A stretch of DNA of 64,000 bases from Anaerophaga thermohalophila DSM 12881. Its GTDB lineage: Bacteria; Bacteroidota; Bacteroidia; Bacteroidales; Marinilabiliaceae. The notes below the pieces were generated by a model. That model did not search any database and was not told the origin of the DNA. It saw only the letters and a list, made by a program, of their open reading frames with translations. Made by a program: the position numbers and the translations under genes. The first letter of the stretch is position 1. Every line of letters starts with the position of its first letter. This document shows positions 16,078-25,531 of this stretch, piece by piece. The stretch spans positions 1 to 64,000 of the forward strand of contig NZ_AEWI01000013.1 in assembly GCF_000191885.1 (NCBI RefSeq), in the 5' to 3' direction.

Positions 16078-16824
16078 CTATGCCTGTTTAAAAATTTCCC
16101 AGGCGGCTTCGGCCTGAAGATGCAACATTTCAAGTCCGTTTTTCGTGACGGCTCCGTTTTCTGCACATTTTTTCAAGAACAGCGTTGTTTGCGGATTGTA
16201 TATCAGATCGAAGGCAAGATGTTCTTCTGTGATGCCCTGGTAGGGGATGGGAGGAAATGCGTCTGTTTTCGGAGACATCCCCAGCGGAGTTGTATTAATA
16301 ATGACTTTATAGTCGTTGATGATTTCAGGTGTCAGAGATTCGTACGACACTTGCGAAGGATGCTTTGGGTACCTTGATACGAACCTGTAAAGCAGTCCCA
16401 TCTGCCTGAGAGCATAAGCTACGGCCTTAGATGCGCCGCCGGTTCCAAGTATCAGCGCTTTTTTATGACGGGCCTTCATCAGAGGAGCAACAGACCTGGA
16501 AAAACCTACTATATCAGTGTTAAATCCTTTTAAGTAAGGCTTTTCTTTTTTCCAATGGATTTTAATGACATTCACGGCCCCTGTTTCTCCTGCAACCGGA
16601 TCAATTTCATTAAGATACTTCATAACCTCTTGTTTGTAAGGTATGGTAACATTTAATCCGGCAAGGTAGGGATGTTTCCTTAACAGTTCCGGAAACTGAT
16701 CAATGCTTGAAATAGGGAAATTCAAGTACCTGGCATCAATGTTTTCCCGGTTGAATTTTTCGGTAAAGTATTTTTGAGAAAACGAATGTTCCAGCGGATA
16801 GCCAATTAATCCGTAGGTTTCCAT
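16078..16824 (-). CDS. aroE: Shikimate dehydrogenase
   Basis: The enzyme has 248 aa and reduces 3-dehydroshikimate to shikimate with NADPH. N-terminal substrate site: YPLEHSFSQKYF and LNVTIPYKQEV (catalytic Lys). Nucleotide loop: ILGTGGASKAVAYALRQMG. Further motifs are INTTPLGM and NGLEMLHLQAEAAWEIF. It is somewhat shorter than the E. coli enzyme but normal for Bacteroidota. It is the last gene of the operon TPR-comA-DUF368-aroE, 4 bp after the DUF368 stop. Confidence 0.96.
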   Translation of the reverse strand: METYGLIGYPLEHSFSQKYFTEKFNRENIDARYLNFPISSIDQFPELLRKHPYLAGLNVTIPYKQEVMKYLNEIDPVAGETGAVNVIKIHWKKEKPYLKGFNTDIVGFSRSVAPLMKARHKKALILGTGGASKAVAYALRQMGLLYRFVSRYPKHPSQVSYESLTPEIINDYKVIINTTPLGMSPKTDAFPPIPYQGITEEHLAFDLIYNPQTTLFLKKCAENGAVTKNGLEMLHLQAEAAWEIFKQA

Positions 16825-16828
16825 AAGA

Positions 16829-17734
16829 TTACTCTTTTTGTTTCTTTTCAGCCCATATTTCGGTGATTGCTATACTCAGAATGCCTAAAGTAATAAAAAT
16901 AACCGCCAAAATAAACTGGTGGTTGATTTCGGGCAGAAACCAGTCGTAGCCAATAACTTTGGTTTTGTCGCCAAAAGCCTGGGTTATCTCGTTTTTCCAT
17001 GGCCACAATATCCCCAGGGAGCCTAAAATGAAACCGGAAAGCAAGGCAATTGTGGAATCGGGGAAACGGTTCATCAGCCAGGATAAAAAGCGGCTGAATA
17101 ACACCAGTCCGGCTACTGCACCAATTCCAACGGGCAACAATATGTCAAAGTCAAAATTATTAACCGCTTCAATCATCACCAGTTGGTAATTCCCCATCAG
17201 CACTAATACAAATGAACCGCTCAGTCCTGGTAATATCATGCTGCAAATGGCAACCACTCCGCAAATAATCAGATAGAAAAACGAGCTGTTTTCTGATGCC
17301 GGTGTGAGCACCGAAATGGAAATGGCAATTCCGGCTCCCGTAATAAAAGAGATTATAGCGCCTGCATGCCATCTGTTAACTGTTCTTCCGACAAAATAGA
17401 CCGATGCCAGCACCAGCCCGAAAAAGAAGGACCAAACGTATATGGGGTGATGCTGAAACAAATATTCCAGCAACTTTGCCAAAGAAATAATGGCTGTCAA
17501 TATCCCGGCTAAAAGACAAAGGAGGAAAGCCAGGTCGGTATGCTGTGCAAACTCCCTGAATTTTCCACGCAAAAGGAGTTTTAAAGCTGCGGCATCAAAC
17601 GATTTTATGGCATTTATCAGCCGGATAAAGATGCCGGTAATTAATGCAATGGTGCCTCCCGAAACGCCGGGTATGACATTGGCGGCACCCATTGCAACTC
17701 CTTTCAGAAAAGGCAGCAATGTTTTATTTAGCAT
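16829..17734 (-). CDS. DUF368 polyprenyl-phosphate transporter (PopT-like)
   Basis: The protein has 301 aa with about eight to nine membrane helices. It starts with the DUF368 hallmark GAANVIPGVSGGTIALITG, with an inverse copy in the second half (CSMILPGLSGSFVLVLMGNY), typical of inverted-repeat transporters. DUF368 proteins have been identified as undecaprenyl-phosphate translocases that return the lipid carrier across the inner membrane for peptidoglycan and O-antigen synthesis. The start overlaps the comA stop by 11 bp. Confidence 0.88.
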   Translation of the reverse strand: MLNKTLLPFLKGVAMGAANVIPGVSGGTIALITGIFIRLINAIKSFDAAALKLLLRGKFREFAQHTDLAFLLCLLAGILTAIISLAKLLEYLFQHHPIYVWSFFFGLVLASVYFVGRTVNRWHAGAIISFITGAGIAISISVLTPASENSSFFYLIICGVVAICSMILPGLSGSFVLVLMGNYQLVMIEAVNNFDFDILLPVGIGAVAGLVLFSRFLSWLMNRFPDSTIALLSGFILGSLGILWPWKNEITQAFGDKTKVIGYDWFLPEINHQFILAVIFITLGILSIAITEIWAEKKQKE

Positions 17735-18491
17735 CAGGCAGGAAGTCTAAAAGTGTATCACCACGAAGACCTAAACGCAAGGTTTCGAGAGGGATAACCT
17801 CTCCGGGAGCAATGTTCCCCAGGTTCACATTGTGCCCAAAATGCTTGATAAACCATACCTGTTGAGGCTTTTGAGGTGCTTCCCACAAAATATTATCGGC
17901 ATCCAAATGTGTGCGGATATCCTCAATGAGCTGAAGATTGGCCGAACCGTCTTTGTTATAAATGCCGGTAGTTCCGCTTTCCCGGGCTTCGGCTATTACT
18001 TTCCATGAGCCGGCTTCCAGTTCCGTCTTCATCATCGAAATCCATTCGGTGTTGGGAATAATTTTATTGGCAATTTTTGAACCGACTTCGCTGACAACAA
18101 TATATTCTTTGGCCAGCTCTTCGATATACTTTAATTTGTCTTCATGATTAAGCGAGATAGTGCCGTCGCTCACTTCAACATATTCCATTCCAAAACGGTC
18201 GAGATAACGACGAAACTCGTCGAATAAACCGCGGGCAACAAAAGCTTCGAACAGAGTACCGCCGAAGTAAGCATTTAATCCGGCTTCGCGATAAATGTTA
18301 AGTTTGGCTTCGAGACTGGGTACCAAAAGGCTGGTTCCGAACCCGAGTTTCACCAGGTCGGTGTATGGGGCGTTTCCTTCAACAAAGTTTTCCGATTCCC
18401 TTACGCTCAGGCCTTTGTCCATCATCATGGTAAGACCGTATTGACGAGGTTTTTCGGGTCGTTCTGGTAAATTTGGTAAATTAAAGTTCAT
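17724..18491 (-). CDS. Phosphosulfolactate synthase (ComA family)
   Basis: The protein has 255 aa from MNFNLPNLPERPEKPRQYGL; the ATG at 18500 is an alternative. It is a TIM-barrel enzyme that adds sulfite to phosphoenolpyruvate. Visible conserved segments: MMMDKGLS, VKLGFGTSLL, NAYFGGTLFEAFV, VSDGTISL, SEVGSK, EARESGTTGIY, and LWEAPQKPQQVWFIKHFG. In methanogens it starts coenzyme M synthesis; Bacteroidota homologues have been discussed in connection with sulfonates, but the product here is unproven. It overlaps the TPR gene by 11 bp and DUF368 by 11 bp, in a tight operon. Confidence 0.88.
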   Translation of the reverse strand: MNFNLPNLPERPEKPRQYGLTMMMDKGLSVRESENFVEGNAPYTDLVKLGFGTSLLVPSLEAKLNIYREAGLNAYFGGTLFEAFVARGLFDEFRRYLDRFGMEYVEVSDGTISLNHEDKLKYIEELAKEYIVVSEVGSKIANKIIPNTEWISMMKTELEAGSWKVIAEARESGTTGIYNKDGSANLQLIEDIRTHLDADNILWEAPQKPQQVWFIKHFGHNVNLGNIAPGEVIPLETLRLGLRGDTLLDFLPDAK

Positions 18492-19926
18492 AATTTCCAT
18501 TATTGAGTTCGATTAAACTGGTGAGTTTTTTATTGTTTTTGGCTATTGTGATAATTTCAGGAAAGACATCTGTGAATTCTTCCATGAAACCGGGGGCATA
18601 TACAGATGCTTCTTCGAGATGATAAATCCCGTTTTCGAAGTTTTCCGTGATCAGAAGATGGTAGGCGGCCAGCATATATTGAAACGAGCCGGTTTCTATA
18701 AAATCGGGTGTATACTGATCTACAAAAATTTCAATGTTATATTCGGGATTGAGCGCCAGGTTCAGTTTGTACAAAGCCGCTAAGTGCCTGAAGTCCTTTC
18801 GGTTGCTTAAAGCGGCATTTTTGAAGAATTTTTTTGAACGTTCCCACTCTTCATCCAGAACATACGATTGACCCATAAGATGGTAAAATGTTCCCAACTC
18901 TTCATCGGTCATTAGCTCCCTTTCGGCCAGTGCCTGATTGATGACCTGTCTGCAAGCCTGAGGTTCCTGTTGTTCAAGATAGAATCGGGCATAACCTTCC
19001 CACGCATCAAAATCCATAAAATCGGTATTTACCGCCATTTTAAAGAATTGCAAGGCTCTGGAAGAATTTCCCAGATGGTTCCAGCAATCGGCAATATAGT
19101 GAAGACATTTTGACTGCCGTATGTCGTAAGAGATACACTCAAAATAGCTTTCAAGTGCTTCCAGGTATCTGTTTTGCTGGGCAAGGTTGTTCGCCTTGTT
19201 AAAATGTGCCTGGGCATGATCGGGACTGATTGCAAGGCAAAAATCAAATGCTTCGTTCGCCTCCTTAGGCCTTTCAAGCTTTACAAGCGAAATGCCTGCA
19301 TTGTACCAGGCATTTTCCGAGTAGGGATTAATGTTGAGCAGTTTTTCGTAAATATTGAAGGCCTTCTGGTTTTCGTCAACTTTATCCAATGCATAAGCCA
19401 GCTCAAAGAGAAGATTTTCGTCGTCACGAATCTCGCTGTAACGTTCCGAGAGAATTTTTATGGTCGATTCGTATTCGTAAAACTGATTAAGATACAAAAC
19501 GATATCCAAAAGAACCTCTTCTTCGTCGCTGAAAGCAAACTCAAGACCATGCTCAAATATTTGAAGGGCTTTTTCGTTCTGTCCGTCGCGTAAATAAGCG
19601 TATCCAAGATTTAGATATACTTCAGGATTGGTTTTTTCGATTTGAAGAAGATTTTCGAGAAGTATGATTGCTTTGGAAAGTTGTCCTTTCTCGATGTAGA
19701 GAATGGCTTCTTTTATTTTTAAAGCAGAGGCGCCCGGATGCTGGCGGATGCCTAAATTTATAATTCTTTCGGCTTTATTAAACTGAAGTTTATCTACATA
19801 GAAATCAAAAATATTCTCTATGCTGTGCACGTCAAAGAAATATTCCTGCCCGCTGTACTCCATCTTCTCAAACCGTTCGACGGCTTCTTTGATTTCATTA
19901 AAATGTGCAGACCACGATTCAAACAT
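18481..19926 (-). CDS. Tetratricopeptide repeat protein
   Basis: The protein has about 481 aa with no signal peptide and is built almost entirely of TPR units, for example NPEVYLNLGYAYLRDGQNEK, SENAWYNAGISLVKLERPKE and HAQAHFNKANNLAQQNRYLE. It is probably a cytoplasmic scaffold. It heads the operon with comA, DUF368 and aroE behind an excellent promoter. The ATG at 19926 leaves a short leader after that promoter; 19932 is an alternative. No specific partner can be named. Confidence 0.85.
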   Translation of the reverse strand: MFESWSAHFNEIKEAVERFEKMEYSGQEYFFDVHSIENIFDFYVDKLQFNKAERIINLGIRQHPGASALKIKEAILYIEKGQLSKAIILLENLLQIEKTNPEVYLNLGYAYLRDGQNEKALQIFEHGLEFAFSDEEEVLLDIVLYLNQFYEYESTIKILSERYSEIRDDENLLFELAYALDKVDENQKAFNIYEKLLNINPYSENAWYNAGISLVKLERPKEANEAFDFCLAISPDHAQAHFNKANNLAQQNRYLEALESYFECISYDIRQSKCLHYIADCWNHLGNSSRALQFFKMAVNTDFMDFDAWEGYARFYLEQQEPQACRQVINQALAERELMTDEELGTFYHLMGQSYVLDEEWERSKKFFKNAALSNRKDFRHLAALYKLNLALNPEYNIEIFVDQYTPDFIETGSFQYMLAAYHLLITENFENGIYHLEEASVYAPGFMEEFTDVFPEIITIAKNNKKLTSLIELNNGNYEL

Positions 19927-19946
19927 AAGCACTAATTTTAATCATG

Positions 19947-19976
19947 CAAAAGTACACATTCTTTATGGAAAGCCAA
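19947..19976 (-). promoter_or_regulatory. Promoter of the TPR-comA-popT-aroE operon
   Basis: On the minus strand TTG (19974-19976), 19 bp, then TACTTTTG (19947-19954) is a perfect match to the Bacteroidota consensus, with the first ATGs about 15-21 bp downstream. Confidence 0.75.
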
Positions 19977-19987
19977 TATTAAAATGA

Positions 19988-20030
19988 AGGTTTAGGTTAA
20001 GGTTGAGGTTGAGGATGAGGTTAAGATTGA
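19988..20030. repeat. GGTTGA hexamer tract at the end of the DUF4301 gene
   Basis: About seven degenerate hexamers (GGTTTA, GGTTAA, GGTTGA, GGATGA). The tract overlaps the last codons of the DUF4301 gene. Confidence 0.8.
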
Positions 20031-21559
20031 TTTCCGGATTGATGCGCAGGTCTCAAAAGGTCATTGACCGTTTTAACCGGATTGAATGTTTCAACCGGTA
20101 CTTCCACAAAAATGGTCAGCCAGTTGGCCATGGCTCCGTTCCAGAGGCCTGGTCGCTCCAGTGCTTTAATGGTCTTTCCATTGACCGATTTTTCAGAAAT
20201 AAAACCGGTTTCTTCATCGATGTATGCTGACAAATTAAATTTTTCTCCTCTATGATTTTTGGTAATACACACTAAATCAACCGGGTTGAAGTGTGTGCTG
20301 GCTTCAAACATTTCTTTCTGTCCGGGATCATTCAGGTTGATTTGTGAACTCTCAACAATCTGAAGGGTTTCCTGGCCAAATTGATCCCTGACCCAGAATG
20401 GTCCGCCCCCGGGTTCACCTTCATTTTTTACCATTCCACATACCCTGATGGGACGATCCAAAAACTTCAAAAGATAGGCTGCCTGTTCCCCCATTGAGGT
20501 ATCGGCCAGATGGCCGGGAATGTCTGTGTGGAGAAATTCCTTCATGAACTTTCTGATTTCAATGATGAGTTCGATCGAAAGCTCCTCTTCAATTCTGTCG
20601 ATATAGCCGAATACTTTGTTGCGAATATCGAGTGCCAGACCGGCCAGTGCCTGCTTGTAATCCACAATTTCCTGAAGCAGATGTTCGGGTACTACATTAT
20701 CAATATTCTTGATGAAGATGATTCCGGCATCACAGTCGTTCAGATTTTCTATGAGTGAACCGTGACCTCCGGGTCGAAAAAACAACCGGCCGTTTTCATC
20801 GCGAAAGGGTGTATTGTCAGGGTTGACTGCGATAGTGTCGGTATGAGGTTTCTGAAAACTGAAGGAAACATCAAAAGAAGCTCCCGTGCTTTTTTCTGCC
20901 TTTGATTTATCTTCGTTGAGCTGTTTCGTGAAATACCCGAGATGTTCGGGGCTGACGGTGAAATGGATTTTGGTTTCATCATTTTTATTTTTCGCATATT
21001 GTGCCGCCTCAAACAGATGCTCGGTCATGGCCGTACGCGGACCGTCCTGGTAACGATGAAAGAGGATAAGTCCCTTGGGCAGAAAACCGTAATTCAGTCC
21101 ATCTTCGTCGAGTACCTTTTGGATTATCTCCCTGGCTAGCGAATACCTTACTTCTGTTTTATCGATATCATGACTTTTGAAATAACGCTTTAGCTGCTGA
21201 TAAAAAGCAAACTTGTGCAGTTGGGTTAAAAACCGGCGAACCGGATGATCGTCGGGCAGGGTTTCCGGACTTTCCGGTTTTTCAAGGAACTGGTACAGGG
21301 ACTTGAACATTCGTGTAGCGGCGCCCGAGGCAGGAACAAATTTCAGTGGATCAAGATTATTGTTGATTTCCCTGCTGTAGATGTTTTTATAATGTTCGAT
21401 CATTGGCTCCGAAAAAGGAACAATGCCATCAGTTAGTGTTGCCGGTCGTTCTATCTTCAGTGAAGGAAATCCTTTTTTGAATCTCTCGATCTGCTGTTCC
21501 ACTGACTCTATGGAAAGACCCTTTTCTTTAAGTTGTTCGATATCGGATTGTTGAAGCAT
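20021..21559 (-). CDS. DUF4301 protein (nucleotidyltransferase-like)
   Basis: The protein has 512 aa from MLQQSDIEQLKEKGLSIE. DUF4301 is a Bacteroidota family related to sugar-nucleotide pyrophosphorylases: the FVPASGAATRMFKSLYQF segment near residue 75 takes the place of the usual GxGTRL loop, and FFRPGGHGSLIENLND (about 265-280) resembles the uridine-binding segment of UDP-sugar pyrophosphorylases. The substrate is unknown. The last codons lie in a GGTTGA microsatellite, so the C terminus may vary. It stands alone. Confidence 0.82.
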   Translation of the reverse strand: MLQQSDIEQLKEKGLSIESVEQQIERFKKGFPSLKIERPATLTDGIVPFSEPMIEHYKNIYSREINNNLDPLKFVPASGAATRMFKSLYQFLEKPESPETLPDDHPVRRFLTQLHKFAFYQQLKRYFKSHDIDKTEVRYSLAREIIQKVLDEDGLNYGFLPKGLILFHRYQDGPRTAMTEHLFEAAQYAKNKNDETKIHFTVSPEHLGYFTKQLNEDKSKAEKSTGASFDVSFSFQKPHTDTIAVNPDNTPFRDENGRLFFRPGGHGSLIENLNDCDAGIIFIKNIDNVVPEHLLQEIVDYKQALAGLALDIRNKVFGYIDRIEEELSIELIIEIRKFMKEFLHTDIPGHLADTSMGEQAAYLLKFLDRPIRVCGMVKNEGEPGGGPFWVRDQFGQETLQIVESSQINLNDPGQKEMFEASTHFNPVDLVCITKNHRGEKFNLSAYIDEETGFISEKSVNGKTIKALERPGLWNGAMANWLTIFVEVPVETFNPVKTVNDLLRPAHQSGNQS

Positions 21560-21935
21560 ATCTGTTGTGTTTTGTTTCGGTAATGTAATAAAATTTTCCT
21601 GTGAGAGCAAACAGAAGAGAAGTGAGTTGGATTGTGTCTTCTTGTGCCAATTAGAGAAAAAATACTTTAATTGTTTCGACTTTTTTGCTTGAATTTATTC
21701 GACCCATAGTTAAGTATCTTTAGATTATCCACTTGTTAATATACTGAAAACCAACAAAATAATATTTCGACTTTTTGAATAAACGAATATAGAACATAAA
21801 TATTCGTATCGTCTAATAACTAAGAAAATGCCGGTCGGAAGATATTAATTACTTTCGACCGTCTTTTGATTGAAGCAAGGTAGCGTATTTGTTTAAATTC
21901 AATTAGTGTTTTACGAATTATCTCACATCTAATAT
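21560..21935. other. Gene-free region upstream of DUF4301 gene
   Basis: AT-rich divergent spacer with no credible ORF. It has a short hairpin-like pair CGACCGTCTTT/... near 21858, but nothing I can assign. It is followed by repeat B2. Confidence 0.35.
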
Positions 21936-22080
21936 ATGAGCCCGGTATAAAAAGCATCTTTATGGCCAAACTCGTTGTTGTTTTAAATTTTTGCATCCTC
22001 ATTAACAATAAGTTAACTCCGGTACAAAAATTTAAAACGCCTTGATTTTGACAAAAATATACTTTTTATACTGCACTCAT
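21936..22080 (+). repeat. Family B MITE-like element, copy B2
   Basis: Complete 145 bp copy from ATGAGCCCGGTATAAAAAGC to CTTTTTATACTGCACTCAT. The ends are inverse (ATGAG...TAAAAAGCAT). Inside, TTTTAAATTTTTGCATCC and GTACAAAAATTTAAAACG are partly inverse, so the element can fold on itself. Confidence 0.85.
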
Positions 22081-22194
22081 ATTTGAAAAACTAAAGATAT
22101 ATTGACTTTACTACAGTGTATTTTCACAGACAAAAATTTTAACTACAAGTAATTGTTTGCCAATTTATTAAAAAAATAACAGCGTATCGATATT

Positions 22195-23424
22195 ATGAAG
22201 TATTTATTTTTAACTTTTGCAGCTTTTATGCTGTTAACGTTTCCTGTAAAAGGAGAGGGGTATCAGGTGAATTTGCAGGGACAAAAACAAACAGGGATGG
22301 GACATACCGGAACCGCTCTTTTGTTGGGACCGTCGTCGATCCATTTTAACCCCGGTGCTTTGTCTTTTCTGGAAGGCAATTATTTTCTGTCTGGCGGGAT
22401 AAGCGGGGTAATTTCGCGTAATACTTTTGTTAAAGCTCAACCTTCGGTTTATTCTGCTGAAAGTGATAACCCTATGGGAACGCCGTTTACTTTTTACGGC
22501 GCAGTCCGGCTGAATGAAAGACTGGTTGTAGGAATCGGAGCCAACTCGCCCTATGGTAATTCACTGAAATGGGGCGATGACTGGGATGGCCGGTATTTGA
22601 TTCAGGATATTTCTTTACAGGCCATTTATGTACAACCTACCGTTTCGTATGCCATCACTCCGAATATCAGTATAGGTGGCGGTCCTGTTGTTGTTTTCGG
22701 AAGCGTTGACCTGAATAAGGCTCTTCCGTTGGAATCGGCTGATGGCGAAGGTGGAGTGAATTTAAAAGGGAGTACAACCGCTTACGGGTATAACTTAGGT
22801 TTGTTTTTCAGAGTAAGTCCGAAATTGACGGCCGGAGTTAATTACCGGTCTGAAGTTTTGATGAAAATAGATGGGGGAGATGCTGTTTTTACTGTACCCC
22901 CCGGCATGGCCGGAAATTTCCCCGACAATAATACTTTCTCGGCAGAATTGCCAATGCCATCCAACCTGACTTTTGGCATTGGCTGGAAAGCAACAGACAA
23001 GCTCTTACTTGCTTTAGACCTGCAAAGCGTCGGGTGGTCATCGTATGACGAACTGACCTTTGATTTTGAAAAAAATACTGCTGCTCTGCAGGACTCAGAG
23101 AATCCAAGAAATTTCGAAAATTCGATGATTTATCGTATCGGGGCCGAATATACAGCTTTGCCGTCCTTAAAAGTCAGAGCCGGTATTTATTATGACGAAA
23201 CGCCAATACCTTCTGATTATCTGACTCCGGAAACCCCCGGAACCAATAAAACAGGGTTATCTACAGGCTTTTCATGGGATTTGAACACCAATCTTACCGT
23301 TGATGCTTCCCTGTTGTACATTGCCGGCGAAGAGCGTAAAGATGGATATGCCCCGTTGAATTTTTATGGCACCTATAATTCATCGGCGTGGATACCGGGA
23401 GTTGGACTGAGCTGGTCGTTTTAA
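22195..23424 (+). CDS. OmpP1/FadL family outer-membrane transporter
   Basis: The protein has 409 aa with a signal peptide (cleavage after about residue 20, VKG-EG). It begins with the FadL hatch: YQVNLQGQKQTGMGHTGTAL followed by PSSIHFNPGAL. It then forms a 14-stranded barrel ending in the aromatic WIPGVGLSWSF. FadL homologues move hydrophobic compounds such as long-chain fatty acids across the outer membrane. The following gene encodes an SGNH lipoprotein, a pair often seen together in this phylum, suggesting release and uptake of acyl chains. Confidence 0.92.
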   Translation: MKYLFLTFAAFMLLTFPVKGEGYQVNLQGQKQTGMGHTGTALLLGPSSIHFNPGALSFLEGNYFLSGGISGVISRNTFVKAQPSVYSAESDNPMGTPFTFYGAVRLNERLVVGIGANSPYGNSLKWGDDWDGRYLIQDISLQAIYVQPTVSYAITPNISIGGGPVVVFGSVDLNKALPLESADGEGGVNLKGSTTAYGYNLGLFFRVSPKLTAGVNYRSEVLMKIDGGDAVFTVPPGMAGNFPDNNTFSAELPMPSNLTFGIGWKATDKLLLALDLQSVGWSSYDELTFDFEKNTAALQDSENPRNFENSMIYRIGAEYTALPSLKVRAGIYYDETPIPSDYLTPETPGTNKTGLSTGFSWDLNTNLTVDASLLYIAGEERKDGYAPLNFYGTYNSSAWIPGVGLSWSF

Positions 23425-23442
23425 TGTCAATCAAAAATAGAT

Positions 23443-23547
23443 TTCATCAGTATAAAATTAGTCTAAGTTATTCGGCTGATGGAACTCGCATGATTGAGGT
23501 TTATACATGTTCTTTTGTGACAAACCTTGTCATGCTTGTTTCATCAG
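23443..23547 (-). repeat. Family A repeat, copy A5 (inverted)
   Basis: Complete copy in reverse orientation, lying between the FadL and SGNH genes. On the minus strand it begins GATGAAACAAGCATGACAAG and ends TTATACTGATGAA. Confidence 0.85.
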
Positions 23548-23665
23548 ACCAACAGGCATATCCGACCGCCTTCGGGGTCATTGATTTTAAATGCGACGTT
23601 GAAGGTGTCGTACAATTTATCGAAAACAGATAATCGTTATTTAAAAACGGAAAAATAACAGTAAT

Positions 23666-25024
23666 ATGATTAAGAGAGTTCTATATTTTTTACTTTTTGC
23701 AGGATTGGTTCTATCGTGCAAAAATGAAGTTGATGTACCGACACCCCAAAGTGGAGATGCCGATTTCTCGGTATTTGTTTCGTTGGGAGATTCTTATACC
23801 GCAGGATATACCAACGGGGCGCTTTCTGCCGATGGCCAAAGGTCGTCCTTTGCTACTCTGATAGCCCGGCAAATTTCGGAAGTTGGCGGCGGCAACTATA
23901 CCATTCCGTTGCTTCCGGAAGAAACAAGTGTGAGTTCATCACTCGGGGGAGAAATGGTTTTGCAAGTTACCCCGGCAGGCTTATCGCCTGTGGCTACAGA
24001 GGGAAATCCGGAACTGTTGACGAATCCATCCACATGGATAAATAAAGATGCACCTTACCACAATCTGGGCATTCCGGGGGCCAAAAGTTTTCATCTGGTT
24101 GTACCGGAATATGGTGACCCCGGGCAAGGGCCGGGAAATTTTAATCCGTTCTATGCACGTTTTGCCTCTGAACCCGGAGTATCGACGGCTCTGACAGATG
24201 CTTTGGCTCACAATCCTACATTTTTTAGTTTGTGGATTGGCGGAAACGATGTATTGGGTTATGCCCTGGCGGGAGGTGAAGGAGAAATTGCCGGTACAGC
24301 AGATGCCGATATTACACCGGAGGCTTTATTTAATCAAAGCTTTAACGGCATTTTGGGAGAATTGACAGAAATTGACGCCGAAGGTGTTATAGCCACCATT
24401 CCGGACATCAATATGCTGCCCTTTTTCAACGTTATACCGCCCAATGCGCTGGAGCTGGACTCAGAGCAGGCCGTGGCGCTGAATAATGCATATTCACAAT
24501 ACAATGCAGTTGCAGGACAATACGAACTGGATGAAATCTCTTTTTCAGAAGGGTACAACTTTTTCGTGATAGAAGATACTTCGCATCCGCTCGGAATGCG
24601 GCAAATTAAATCCGGCGAAAAACTTATTCTGAGTCTTCCACAGGAAAATATTTCAGATGCCGGCTGGGGCACATCAAACCCCATTCCGAAAGAGTATGTT
24701 CTTGATGAGGAGGAACTGACCAATATTTCGGAAGCCACCGCTGCATTTAATGACATTATTCGAAATAGTGCCTCTCAATTCGGTCTGGCGCTGGTTGAAA
24801 TGGATGAACTTTTGCAGAAAACTGCAGAAGGAATGATCGTTGATGGATTTACTTATTCCAATGAATATGTTACCGGAGGTGTTTTTTCTCTGGATGGCAT
24901 CCATGTTACCGGCCGGGGCTCGGCAATCGTTGCCAATACTTTTATTGATGCGATAAATGCACATTACGGCAGTTCTGTCCCGCATGTGGTTGTGAACGAT
25001 CAGGAGGGAATCGTGTTTCCGTGA
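23666..25024 (+). CDS. SGNH/GDSL hydrolase lipoprotein
   Basis: The protein has 452 aa with a lipoprotein signal ending LVLSC at Cys18. SGNH blocks: block I FVSLGDSYTAGY (nucleophile Ser in GDS), block III WIGGNDVLGYAL, and block V SLDGIHVTGRGSAIVANT with the Asp-His pair. It probably hydrolyses esters at the cell surface or periplasm. It lies 240 bp after the FadL gene with repeat A5 in between. The substrate is unknown. Confidence 0.9.
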   Translation: MIKRVLYFLLFAGLVLSCKNEVDVPTPQSGDADFSVFVSLGDSYTAGYTNGALSADGQRSSFATLIARQISEVGGGNYTIPLLPEETSVSSSLGGEMVLQVTPAGLSPVATEGNPELLTNPSTWINKDAPYHNLGIPGAKSFHLVVPEYGDPGQGPGNFNPFYARFASEPGVSTALTDALAHNPTFFSLWIGGNDVLGYALAGGEGEIAGTADADITPEALFNQSFNGILGELTEIDAEGVIATIPDINMLPFFNVIPPNALELDSEQAVALNNAYSQYNAVAGQYELDEISFSEGYNFFVIEDTSHPLGMRQIKSGEKLILSLPQENISDAGWGTSNPIPKEYVLDEEELTNISEATAAFNDIIRNSASQFGLALVEMDELLQKTAEGMIVDGFTYSNEYVTGGVFSLDGIHVTGRGSAIVANTFIDAINAHYGSSVPHVVVNDQEGIVFP

Positions 25025-25072
25025 TAATATCGGAACCTGCGAAAAAGAAGTAATACATTCAATCTTAATATT

Positions 25073-25226
25073 GAGTCTGGCAACAAAGATGCTTTTTAGA
25101 CCGGACTCATTATTACAATGGTATATTTTTTGGAATTGAATGAATTAAATAGTACCCGTCTGTTAAGTCGGGATAAGTTGCACCAAATCATGTGTCTGTG
25201 CAAAAAGTACCGGTTGCAATGTTTGA
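25073..25226. repeat. Fragments of family B and family D
   Basis: 25073-25110 is the left end of B in inverse orientation (GGCAACAAAGATGCTTTTTA). 25148-25226 matches the left half of D (TAGTACCCGTCTGTTAAG...ATCATGTGTCTGTGCAAAAA). Both are truncated. Confidence 0.65.
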
Positions 25227-25257
25227 TTTTTAAATCATTAATAAAAAGAATTGTACC

Positions 25258-25512
25258 ATGTTCAGGAATATAGAATTTTATGACAGATTGACAGGTTTTT
25301 TTGTCCGTCCGTGGTGGATTTATATGCTTATGGGCATTGATTTTATACTGTTGGCTGTTTTAATAGTAATATTTCCTGCACTGGCAGCATACCTGGTTGC
25401 GGGATTTTTGTTGATAAACGGCGTATTATTGGTTTCACTGGGATTTAAGTACAGGAATTTGAGAAACAAGTATAAAAAGTGGAAAGATTCGTACTGGATT
25501 GATATTGAGTGA
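25258..25512 (+). CDS. Small membrane protein
   Basis: The protein has 84 aa. Residues about 19-65 form two hydrophobic helices (WWIYMLMGIDFILLAVLIVI and LAAYLVAGFLLINGVLLVSL), followed by a basic tail (KYRNLRNKYKKWKDS). It resembles no family I can name. It ends 19 bp before the HPF/sigma-like gene on the same strand, so the two are probably cotranscribed. A membrane partner for the regulator is conceivable but is only an inference. Confidence 0.6.
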   Translation: MFRNIEFYDRLTGFFVRPWWIYMLMGIDFILLAVLIVIFPALAAYLVAGFLLINGVLLVSLGFKYRNLRNKYKKWKDSYWIDIE

Positions 25513-25531
25513 ACTGAAAAAGTGTCCGGTT

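Noticed and set aside
18481-18500. A possible ribosomal frameshift at the TPR-comA overlap
   Set aside because: Both genes have ordinary ATG starts and complete domains, so simple translational coupling explains the overlap.
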